Shown: piece after piece, positions 1 through 5,168 of the stretch | Layout of the letters: every line of letters starts with the position of its first letter | How positions within the stretch are numbered: position 1 is the stretch's first letter | Source: an uncultured beta proteobacterium | GTDB taxonomy: Bacteria > Pseudomonadota > Gammaproteobacteria > Burkholderiales > Burkholderiaceae_C | Length of the DNA: 5,552 nt | Reading direction: 5' to 3' | Assembly (NCBI GenBank): GCA_903834645.1 | Contig: CAILKA010000508.1 | Location: 1 to 5,552, forward strand | The notes under the pieces: model-generated | The model's input: only the letters and a program-made list of their open reading frames with translations | Told to the model about the DNA's origin: nothing | Databases searched by the model: none | Made by a program: the position numbers and the translations under genes

Positions 1-1
1 C

Positions 2-1519
2 CGGGCGCTGCAGGCCGTCGGGCACAAGCTCGGCACGCCTGCCCTGCGCATGCAGGACATCCCGGCCGAGGATCCTGTGGTGTACGCGATGCTCTCGCGC
101 GGCGACAGCGTGGGCGTGTTCCCGGGGGAAAGCCGCGCCCAGATGAGCAAGCTGCCGCGCCTGCAGCCGCGCACCTTCTACGACCTCGTGATCGAGGTCG
201 CGATCGTGCGCCCGGGCCCGATCCAGGGCGGCATGGTGCACCCCTACCTGCGCCGGCGCAGCGGGCAGGAGCCCGTCACCTACCCGAGCCAGGAGGTGCG
301 CCAGGCGCTCGCGCGCACGCTGGGCGTGCCGATCTTCCAGGAGCAGGTGATGCAGCTCGCGATCCTCGCGGCCGACTTCACGCCCGGCGAGGCCGACCAG
401 CTGCGCCGCGCGATGGCGGCGTGGAAGCGCCGCGGGGGCCTGGGGCCCTTCCACGAGCGGCTCGTGGGCCGCATGGTGGAGAAGGGCTACGCGCGCGACT
501 ACGCCGAGGCGATCTTTCGCCAGATCGAGGGCTTTGGCGAGTACGGCTTCCCGGAGAGCCACGCGGCGAGCTTTGCGCTGCTCGTCTACGCCAGCGCGTG
601 GCTGAAGTGCCACCACCCCGACGCCTTCCTCGCGGCGCTGCTCGACAGCCAGCCGTTGGGCTTCTACGCCCCGGCGCAGCTCGTGCGTGACGCGCGCGAG
701 CACGGCGTGCAGGTGCGGCCGGTGGACGTGCACCGCAGCGGCTGGGAGACCGCGCTCGAGGCACCCGGCGCATCCGCTGCGCCGGCCCCCGAGGAGGCCG
801 ACCCCGCCCCGCCCGGCCTGCACCCGGTGCGCCTGGGCCTGAACCGCGTCGCCGGGCTGCCCGAGGCGGCTGCGCGGCGCATCGTGGCCGCACGGCCCTT
901 CGATGGCGTGGAAGACCTGGCGCGCCGCGCCGCGCTGGACGCGCAGGCGCTGCGCCTGCTGGCCCAGGCCGGTGCGCTCACGGGGCTGGCCGGGCACCGC
1001 CACGAGGCGGCCTGGGCCGTGGCGGGCGTGGATACGCGTGCCAGCGCGCTGCTGCGCAGCACCCGCACGCACGAGGAGGCGGCCGAGCTGGCCGCGCCAG
1101 CCGTGGTGGAGGAGACGCTGGCCGACTACCGTGCCATGGGCCTGACGCTGGGCACGCACCCGCTGGCGCTGCTGCGCGGGCAGCTCCAGGCCTGGCGCGT
1201 GCAGACGGCCGCGGTGCTGAAGCAGGCCCGCCCCGGCCAGCTCGCCCGCGCCAGCGGCCTGGTCACGCATCGCCAGCGCCCCGAGACGGCCAAGGGCGTG
1301 GTCTTCGTGACGCTGGAAGACGACACGGGCAGCGTCAACGTCATCGTCTGGCCCGACCTCGCGCGCACGCAGCGCCGCGAGCTGCTGGGCAGCCGGCTGC
1401 TCACCGTCTTCGGCGTGTGGCAGCGCGAAGGCGAGGTGCGCCACCTGGTGGCCAGGCGGCTGCTGGACCACAGCACGCTGCTGCAGGGGCTGGCCGGGCG
1501 CAGCCGCGATTTCCGCTGA
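2..1519 (+). CDS. dnaE2: Error-prone DNA polymerase DnaE2/ImuC, C-terminal part (5' truncated by window edge)
   Basis: This is the C-terminal 505 codons of a C-family DNA polymerase of the DnaE2 (ImuC) type, the translesion polymerase of the SOS-induced imuA-imuB-dnaE2 mutasome. The reading frame is open from nucleotide 2, so the ATG at 50 is internal. Family signatures visible in order are ESRAQMSKLPRLQPRTFYDL (128-187), the VRPGPIQGGMVHPYLRRR block (206-259), the EQVMQLA and FGEYGFPESHAASFALL blocks (344-364, 530-586), and QPLGFY..QLV.DAR followed by VRPVDV (650-730). A helix-hairpin-helix-like region lies at about 821-985 and an OB-fold at about 1241-1466. The protein ends SRDFR, where relatives usually end SRDFH. 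An Ala/Pro-rich linker occupies about 755-815. The catalytic Asp residues and PHP domain lie upstream and cannot be judged. One oddity is VFPGES at 116-133, where the family has VFQVES. ImuA/ImuB would be expected upstream but are not visible. Confidence 0.95.
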   Translation, partial: RALQAVGHKLGTPALRMQDIPAEDPVVYAMLSRGDSVGVFPGESRAQMSKLPRLQPRTFYDLVIEVAIVRPGPIQGGMVHPYLRRRSGQEPVTYPSQEVRQALARTLGVPIFQEQVMQLAILAADFTPGEADQLRRAMAAWKRRGGLGPFHERLVGRMVEKGYARDYAEAIFRQIEGFGEYGFPESHAASFALLVYASAWLKCHHPDAFLAALLDSQPLGFYAPAQLVRDAREHGVQVRPVDVHRSGWETALEAPGASAAPAPEEADPAPPGLHPVRLGLNRVAGLPEAAARRIVAARPFDGVEDLARRAALDAQALRLLAQAGALTGLAGHRHEAAWAVAGVDTRASALLRSTRTHEEAAELAAPAVVEETLADYRAMGLTLGTHPLALLRGQLQAWRVQTAAVLKQARPGQLARASGLVTHRQRPETAKGVVFVTLEDDTGSVNVIVWPDLARTQRRELLGSRLLTVFGVWQREGEVRHLVARRLLDHSTLLQGLAGRSRDFR

Positions 1520-1655
1520 AGGGGCGCGCCCAGGGCTGCCGGCCGCAGGCACCAGACGCGCCGGCGGTGGGTGCCCCGCGGCCTGCGCGAAAGCCCCGCA
1601 AACGCCACAATCCGACGCGTTCCCCCGCTTCCACCCCCTCCGCCCCACCCCGCCC
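1520..1655. other. Intergenic region dnaE2-yaaA
   Basis: This 136-nt GC-rich gap has no convincing small gene. A perfect 10-bp palindrome, GGGCGCGCCC, sits 3 nt after the dnaE2 stop (1522-1531), but no T-tract follows, so I do not call a rho-independent terminator. The last part (1612-1655) is a C-rich leader in front of yaaA with no Shine-Dalgarno sequence. Confidence 0.6.
1606..1611 (+). promoter_or_regulatory. Possible -10 box (CACAAT) for yaaA
   Basis: CACAAT matches TATAAT at four of six positions and stands out in otherwise GC-rich DNA, 44 nt before the yaaA ATG. Similar CAAT/GAAT boxes are common upstream of genes in Burkholderiales. The -35 region (around 1584-1589, TGCGCG) is poor. 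Transcription would start near 1618, giving a leader of about 38 nt. I see no recognisable OxyR site, although yaaA is under OxyR in E. coli. Confidence 0.35.
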
Positions 1656-2444
1656 ATGCTCTTCCTGCTGTCTCCCGCCAAGACGCTCGACTACGACACC
1701 CGGGTGCCTGCGGCGATCGCCCGCAAGGCCACCGACCCGCTCTTCACCTCGCAGGCCGCCGAGCTGATCGCGGTGCTGCGGCGCAAGAAGCCGGTCGAAG
1801 TCGCCGCCCTGATGGAACTCTCCGATGCGCTGGCCGCGCTGAACGTGGCGCGCTACGCCGCCTGGCAGCCCGAGGCGACGCCGGCCCACAGCAAGCCTGC
1901 CGTGCTGGCCTTCGCCGGCGATGTCTACGAGGGGCTGGACGCGAACACGCTGAAGGCGGCCGATCTGGCCTGGGCGCAGGATCACGTGGTGATCCTGTCG
2001 GGCCTGTACGGTGCGCTGCGCGCGCTGGACCGCCTGCAGCCCTACCGGCTGGAGATGGGCACGGCATTGACCAACGCCCGCGGCCGCGACCTCTACGCCT
2101 TCTGGGGCGACGCGGTGGCCGCCCACCTCAACGAGCGCCAGGCGGGCGAGCGCGCACCGGTGGTCATCAACCTGGCCTCGCAGGAGTACTCGAAAGTGGC
2201 CCTGCGCCCAGCTCTGCGGGCCCGCGTCGTGGACTGCCAGTTCGAGGACTGGAAGGGCGACCGCTACAAGGTGATCAGCTTCTTCGCCAAGCGCGCGCGC
2301 GGGCTCATGTGCCGCTGGGCCATCACGCACCGTGCCCGCAAGCCGGCCGACCTGGAGGGCTTCGACGCGGAGGGCTACGCGCTCGACCGCGCGGCCAGCG
2401 CCCCGGATCGGCTCGTGTTTCGCCGCCGCGTGGCGCCGCAGTAG
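1656..2444 (+). CDS. yaaA: Peroxide stress protein YaaA (UPF0246/DUF328 family)
   Basis: The 262-residue product matches the E. coli YaaA family (258 residues) over its full length. Conserved blocks are LSPAKTLDY at residues 5-13, GDVYEGL at 88-94, LSGLYGALRALD at 114-125 followed by QPYRLEMG at 128-135, FWGD at 149-152, INLASQEY at 171-178, KVISFFAKRARGLM at 205-218 and FDAEGY at 236-241. In E. coli the protein is induced by OxyR and keeps unincorporated intracellular iron low during H2O2 stress, limiting Fenton damage to DNA and protein; it is cytoplasmic and its biochemistry is not fully settled. The ATG at 1656 gives the standard family N-terminus (MLFLLSPAKT), so the start is secure although no Shine-Dalgarno precedes it. 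A small oddity is LRALD where E. coli has LRPLD. The stop is 39 nt before the hydroxylase ATG, so read-through is possible. Confidence 0.96.
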   Translation: MLFLLSPAKTLDYDTRVPAAIARKATDPLFTSQAAELIAVLRRKKPVEVAALMELSDALAALNVARYAAWQPEATPAHSKPAVLAFAGDVYEGLDANTLKAADLAWAQDHVVILSGLYGALRALDRLQPYRLEMGTALTNARGRDLYAFWGDAVAAHLNERQAGERAPVVINLASQEYSKVALRPALRARVVDCQFEDWKGDRYKVISFFAKRARGLMCRWAITHRARKPADLEGFDAEGYALDRAASAPDRLVFRRRVAPQ

Positions 2445-2447
2445 GTC

Positions 2448-2477
2448 TTCACCGGGCCCCTGCGCTTGCCGCAGAAT
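2448..2477 (+). promoter_or_regulatory. Candidate promoter for the prolyl hydroxylase gene
   Basis: TTCACC (2448-2453, four of six matches to TTGACA) and CAGAAT (2472-2477, four of six matches to TATAAT) are separated by 18 nt in the short yaaA-hydroxylase gap. A start point 7 nt after the -10 box would fall on the A of the ATG at 2484, implying a leaderless mRNA. No Shine-Dalgarno is visible before that ATG. This is pattern reading only. Confidence 0.4.
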
Positions 2478-2483
2478 CACGCC

Positions 2484-3338
2484 ATGCAACCGGCCGTCCA
2501 GACCATCACCCCCGAACTGCGCCGCTGGATCGTGGCGCAGGCCGAGGCCGGCTGCCAGCCCGAGGAGGTGGTGCAGGCGATGGTGGCCAGCGGCTGGCAC
2601 GAGGATGTCGCCGTGGAGGCGCTGGAGCAGACGCTGCGCGGTCGCCTGGAGGAGGTCCGCCAGTTGCAACTGGCCCCGGCCGCGGCCGTGCCCGAGCCCT
2701 CGGTGGGCGAGGGCGCCACGGTGATCGAGGCCGACGGGCATCCGGTGGACGTGGTGATGGCGCTCAAGCACCCGCGGGTCGTCGTCTTCGGCAACCTGCT
2801 CACGGCTGCGGAGTGCGACGAGCTGATGGCGCTGTCCCGGCCGCGCCTGGAGCGCTCCGAGACGGTGGACACCGCGACCGGGGGCAGCGAGGTCAACGCC
2901 GCGCGCACCAGCGACGGCATGTTCTTCGAACGCGGCGAGCACCCGTTGATCGCACGGATCGAGCGGCGCATCGCGGCGCTGCTGAACTGGCCGGTGGAGT
3001 ACGGGGAGGGGCTGCAGATCCTGCGCTACCGGCCCGGTGCCCGCTACGAGCCCCACTACGACTACTTCGACCCCGAGAAGTCAGGCACCCCGCGCATCCT
3101 GGAGCGCGGCGGCCAGCGGGTGGGCACGCTCGTGATGTACCTCAATACGCCCGCGCGCGGCGGCTCCACCACCTTCCCGGATGCAGGCCTGGAGGTGGCA
3201 CCGGTGCGCGGCAGCGCGGTGTTCTTCAGCTACGAGCGGCCGCACCCGTCCACGCGTACCCTGCATGGCGGCGCACCGGTGCTGGCGGGGGAGAAGTGGG
3301 TGGCCACGAAGTGGCTGCGCGAGGGTGTGTTTCGCTAG
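2484..3338 (+). CDS. Prolyl 4-hydroxylase-type Fe(II)/2-oxoglutarate-dependent dioxygenase
   Basis: The 284-residue protein carries a P4Hc-type double-stranded beta-helix at its C-terminal end. Iron ligands are H191 and D193 (EPHYDYFD) and H261 (TLHGG). K271 (GEKW), ten residues after the distal His, is the expected 2-oxoglutarate-binding lysine. Other family blocks are QILRYRPGARY (178-188), TLVMYLNTPARGGSTTFP (215-232) and VFFSYERPHPSTRTLHGG (246-263). Family members hydroxylate peptidyl proline using O2 and 2-oxoglutarate; a bacterial member in Pseudomonas putida modifies EF-Tu. Residues about 8-60 form a separate, helix-rich, UBA-like-sized module (LRRWIVAQAEAG...SGWHEDVAVEALEQ), then an Ala/Pro linker; its role is unknown. 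No signal peptide is seen, so it is probably cytoplasmic. ATG 2484 is preferred over the in-frame TTG at 2466, which lies upstream of the likely -10 box. The next gene starts 20 nt downstream. The true substrate is unknown. Confidence 0.93.
   Translation: MQPAVQTITPELRRWIVAQAEAGCQPEEVVQAMVASGWHEDVAVEALEQTLRGRLEEVRQLQLAPAAAVPEPSVGEGATVIEADGHPVDVVMALKHPRVVVFGNLLTAAECDELMALSRPRLERSETVDTATGGSEVNAARTSDGMFFERGEHPLIARIERRIAALLNWPVEYGEGLQILRYRPGARYEPHYDYFDPEKSGTPRILERGGQRVGTLVMYLNTPARGGSTTFPDAGLEVAPVRGSAVFFSYERPHPSTRTLHGGAPVLAGEKWVATKWLREGVFR
2659..2674. repeat. 16-bp perfect palindrome inside the hydroxylase gene
   Basis: GCCAGTTGCAACTGGC is its own reverse complement. It lies in the linker-coding region after the N-terminal module (encoding part of VRQLQLAP). 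Its AT-containing centre is unusual locally. It could be an internal protein-binding site or chance. Confidence 0.6.
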
Positions 3339-3346
3339 AGACAGGC

Positions 3347-3358
3347 AAGGGGGCCCCC
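3347..3358 (+). promoter_or_regulatory. Shine-Dalgarno AAGGGGG inside a G5C5 palindrome
   Basis: AAGGGGG at 3347-3353 is the only strong, well-placed ribosome binding sequence in front of an intact gene here. It sits 5 nt before the ATG at 3359 and fixes that start. GGGGGCCCCC at 3349-3358 is a perfect palindrome directly touching the start codon. It cannot fold on itself without a loop, but it could pair between transcripts or with other G/C-rich segments. Confidence 0.6.
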
Positions 3359-3589
3359 ATGAGGAGACGGATCACGCTGGCTGCGCTGCTGGCCCTGTCT
3401 GGCCTGTCGACGTTGGGCTGGTCCCAGCCCACGGCTCCCGCTCCCGCACCGGCGCCCGCCCCGGCTCCGGCCCCCGCGCCCGCGGCGGGCGAGAAGAAGA
3501 TGGCCAAGAAGGCCGACAAGAAGAGGGTCGCCAAGCAGGCGAAGAAGGTGGGCAAGAAGTCGACCCGGAAGGTTCCGGCCAACGGCTGA
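3359..3589 (+). CDS. Small exported-looking protein with (Ala-Pro)8 tract and Lys-rich tail
   Basis: I do not recognise a named family. The 76-residue product has three parts. Residues 1-22 look like a Sec signal peptide: MRRR followed by a hydrophobic stretch from about I5 to L19. There is no clean AxA cleavage site; cleavage near W21-Q23 is a guess. Residues 26-41 are eight Ala-Pro dipeptides. Residues 45-72 are strongly cationic, with 12 Lys and 2 Arg and KK pairs every four residues or so (46/47, 50/51, 54/55, 62/63, 66/67). Similar Ala/Pro/Lys-rich small secreted proteins occur in Burkholderiales, usually annotated hypothetical. A strong Shine-Dalgarno and 20-nt spacing after the prolyl hydroxylase gene suggest co-transcription and a real gene. 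The tail also resembles histone H1-like sequences, so if the leader is not cleaved a nucleic-acid-binding or membrane-anchored role is an alternative. The AP tract is a candidate target for the neighbouring hydroxylase (inference). Confidence 0.8.
   Translation: MRRRITLAALLALSGLSTLGWSQPTAPAPAPAPAPAPAPAPAAGEKKMAKKADKKRVAKQAKKVGKKSTRKVPANG
3434..3481 (+). repeat. Hexanucleotide-type coding repeat, (GCN CCN)8
   Basis: Eight consecutive Ala-Pro codon pairs with varied third positions (GCT CCC, GCT CCC, GCA CCG, GCG CCC and so on). The codon variation shows the tract is not a fresh slippage expansion, and that the amino-acid pattern rather than the DNA repeat has been retained or has aged. Confidence 0.9.
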
Positions 3590-3597
3590 CTGGCGTT

Positions 3598-3610
3598 GCA
3601 GCCCGGCTGC
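3598..3610. terminator. Weak hairpin in the convergent intergenic gap
   Basis: The 49-nt gap between the two convergent genes (3590-3638) contains GCAGC-CCG-GCTGC, a 5-bp stem that can extend by G-T pairs. No T-tract follows on either strand, so a classical rho-independent terminator is not supported. It may be a processing or partial termination signal, or incidental. Confidence 0.25.
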
Positions 3611-3638
3611 GGCACGCCGCGGCTGTGCGCCCGACCGG

Positions 3639-5009
3639 TCAGGCCTCCAGCGTCGCCCCGTGCGCCGGCACGGCCACCTTCCAGCCCAGCTCGTCCTGGA
3701 TGCGCACCCGCAGCGCATCGCTGGCCTGCGGGTCGCCATGCACCACCCAGGTCTGGCGCGGCGCGCGGCGGATGCCCCGCATCCAGGCCATGAGGCCGTC
3801 GCTGTCGGCATGCCCGGAGAAGCCCTCGAGGTGGCTCACGCGCGCGCGCACCGGCACGTACTCGCCGTGGATCTTGACCTCGGTGGCGCCGGCCACGAGC
3901 GCCGAGCCGCGGCTGCCGCCCACCTGGAAGCCGGCGAAGACGATTTCGTGCCGGGGGTCGGGCGCCATCGCCTTGAGGTGGTGCAGCACGCGCCCTCCGG
4001 TGGCCATGCCGCTGGCCGAGATGATCACGCACGGGTAGCGGTGGCGCGCCAGGCGCACCGACTCCGGTGCCCCGGCCACCACGTGCACGCCCTCGAGCAA
4101 CCCGGCGATCTCCTCGCGCGGCACGCGCAGCAGATCGCGGTGGCGGCCGTAGAGCGCGGTGGCCTCGATGGCCATGGGGCTGTCCAGGAAGATGGGCAGC
4201 GTGCCCGGAATACGGCCCTCCCGCCGCAGCCGCTGCAGCACGAGCAGCAGCGCCTGCGCCCGCCCGACCGCAAAGCTCGGCAGCAGCACCGAGCCGCCGC
4301 GCGCAGCCGCCTGCGTGACCAGCTCGGCCAGCCGCCCCGGGGCGTCCTCCGGCGCATGCCAGCGGTTGCCGTAGGTGGCTTCGCACAGCAGCACGTCGGC
4401 CCGCGTGAGCTTGACCGGCGCGGGCATCATGAGGTCGTCGCTGCGCCCCACGTCTCCCGAGTAGCCGAGCACCTCGCGCCCACGCGCAAGCGTGATCGCG
4501 CAGGCGCCCAGCAGGTGGCCCACCGGGGTGAGCTGCACCTGCAGCTCGCCGACCTTCAGGCTCTCGCCCGGCCGCAGCGGCACCATGCGCGCGATGACGC
4601 GCTCGGCGTCGGCGCGGGTGTACAGGGGCAGGGCCTTCTCGTGGCGCGAGTAGCCGTAGCGGTTGGCGCGCCGCGCGTCTTCTTCCTGCAGGTGCGCCGC
4701 ATCGAGCAGCAGCACGCGCGCCAGGTCGACCGTGGCGGGCGTGGCATAGATCGGCCCGCGGAAGGCGCTGCGCGCCAGCACCGGCAGCCAGCCGCAGTGA
4801 TCGAGGTGCGCGTGGCTGAGCACCACGGCGTCCAGCCCATGCAGCTCGGTGGGCACCGGTGCCCAGTTGCGTTCGCGGAAGGTCTTGTAGCCCTGGAACA
4901 TGCCGCAGTCGAGCAACACCCGCGTGCCGCCCCAGTCCACGAGGTGGCGCGAGCCGGTGACGGTGTCGGCCGCGCCCAGGAAGGAGATGCGCAGTGTCAT
5001 GGCACTCAT
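3639..5009 (-). CDS. Metallo-beta-lactamase/beta-CASP family ribonuclease
   Basis: The 456-residue protein is a full-length MBL-fold/beta-CASP/RMMBL RNase like Thermus TTHA0252 and the CPSF-73 group. Zinc-site residues are H66, H68, D70 and H71 (SHAHLDHCG), H165 (PVGHLLG) and D186 (YSGDVG). Beta-CASP motif A is E210 (CEATYG), motif B H400 (GFSGHAD) and motif C H425 (VVHGD). The beta-CASP insert includes LLPSFAVGRAQ (242-252) and SASGMATGGR (331-340). All catalytic positions are present, so an active cytoplasmic RNA nuclease is expected; substrates are unknown. Two starts are possible. ATG 5009 (MSAMTLRISF) has an AGG four nucleotides upstream. ATG 5000 (MTLRISF) matches the usual compact N-terminus of relatives. 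I chose 5009 with modest confidence. The gene is convergent with the small Ala-Pro protein gene and divergent from the ferredoxin gene, so it is a separate transcription unit. Confidence 0.95.
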   Translation of the reverse strand: MSAMTLRISFLGAADTVTGSRHLVDWGGTRVLLDCGMFQGYKTFRERNWAPVPTELHGLDAVVLSHAHLDHCGWLPVLARSAFRGPIYATPATVDLARVLLLDAAHLQEEDARRANRYGYSRHEKALPLYTRADAERVIARMVPLRPGESLKVGELQVQLTPVGHLLGACAITLARGREVLGYSGDVGRSDDLMMPAPVKLTRADVLLCEATYGNRWHAPEDAPGRLAELVTQAAARGGSVLLPSFAVGRAQALLLVLQRLRREGRIPGTLPIFLDSPMAIEATALYGRHRDLLRVPREEIAGLLEGVHVVAGAPESVRLARHRYPCVIISASGMATGGRVLHHLKAMAPDPRHEIVFAGFQVGGSRGSALVAGATEVKIHGEYVPVRARVSHLEGFSGHADSDGLMAWMRGIRRAPRQTWVVHGDPQASDALRVRIQDELGWKVAVPAHGATLEA

Positions 5010-5020
5010 GATGCCTGCGT

Positions 5021-5026
5021 AGTCTG
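5021..5026 (-). promoter_or_regulatory. Possible -10 box (CAGACT) for the beta-CASP RNase gene
   Basis: Read on the minus strand, CAGACT lies 11 nt before the ATG at 5009 and 20 nt before the ATG at 5000. A start point about 7 nt downstream would leave only some 5 nt of leader for the 5009 start, or about 14 nt for the 5000 start. There is no good -35 box. Weak call. Confidence 0.2.
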
Positions 5027-5106
5027 GCGCCGCAAAGGGTCCCCGCGGGCTCCATTGGCCTCGCGCAGCCTGTACGGAGGCGCGCAGGTGCATGGCAGCC
5101 CCACGG

Positions 5107-5137
5107 TTCCAGTCGGGCGGCGGCGGGCTGGTACCCT
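5107..5137 (+). promoter_or_regulatory. Possible promoter for the ferredoxin gene
   Basis: TTCCAG (5107-5112) and TACCCT (5132-5137) are separated by 19 nt, about 31 nt before the ferredoxin ATG. TACCCT keeps the TA and final T of a -10 box. Spacing is longer than ideal and matches are partial, so this is tentative. Confidence 0.25.
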
Positions 5138-5168
5138 TGCGGATTCGACCGCGCATCGACCTTTGCCC

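Larger units (their letters stand above)
5010..5168. other. Divergent intergenic region between the beta-CASP RNase and ferredoxin genes
   Basis: These 159 nt should hold promoters for both flanking genes. I see no small ORF with coding character and no operator repeat. Candidate -10 boxes on each strand are listed separately. No strong Shine-Dalgarno precedes the ferredoxin start. Confidence 0.55.

Noticed and set aside
1522..1531. GGGCGCGCCC palindrome after dnaE2 as a terminator
   Set aside because: No loop-forming spacer and no following T-tract; short GC palindromes are expected at this base composition.
2289..2302. Alternating GC stretch in yaaA as Z-DNA or a regulatory repeat
   Set aside because: It encodes conserved KRARG residues of YaaA, and such runs are common in this GC-rich sequence.
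2466..2483. TTG at 2466 as the hydroxylase start
   Set aside because: It lies before the probable -10 box, lacks a Shine-Dalgarno, and adds only six residues of no evident family similarity; ATG 2484 is the better choice.
1401..3056. 551-codon minus-strand open frame
   Set aside because: Antisense shadow of yaaA and the hydroxylase gene, both of which have clear family motifs on the plus strand; its own translation shows no recognisable domain.
1571..3589. 672-codon plus-strand open frame covering yaaA and the hydroxylase gene
   Set aside because: It is out of frame with both well-matched genes and gives Arg/Gly/Ala-rich low-complexity protein. It is kept open by high GC. Only its last 76 codons, from ATG 3359, form a plausible gene.
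3226..5055. 609-codon minus-strand open frame
   Set aside because: It overlaps the beta-CASP RNase gene in another frame. Its (Ala-Gly) stretch is only the antisense reading of the Ala-Pro codons of the small gene.
3660..5168. Plus-strand open frame running into the ferredoxin gene, suggesting a 611-residue fusion
   Set aside because: The upstream part is antisense to the RNase gene and His/Arg-rich without a domain. The ferredoxin has a normal family N-terminus at ATG 5169.
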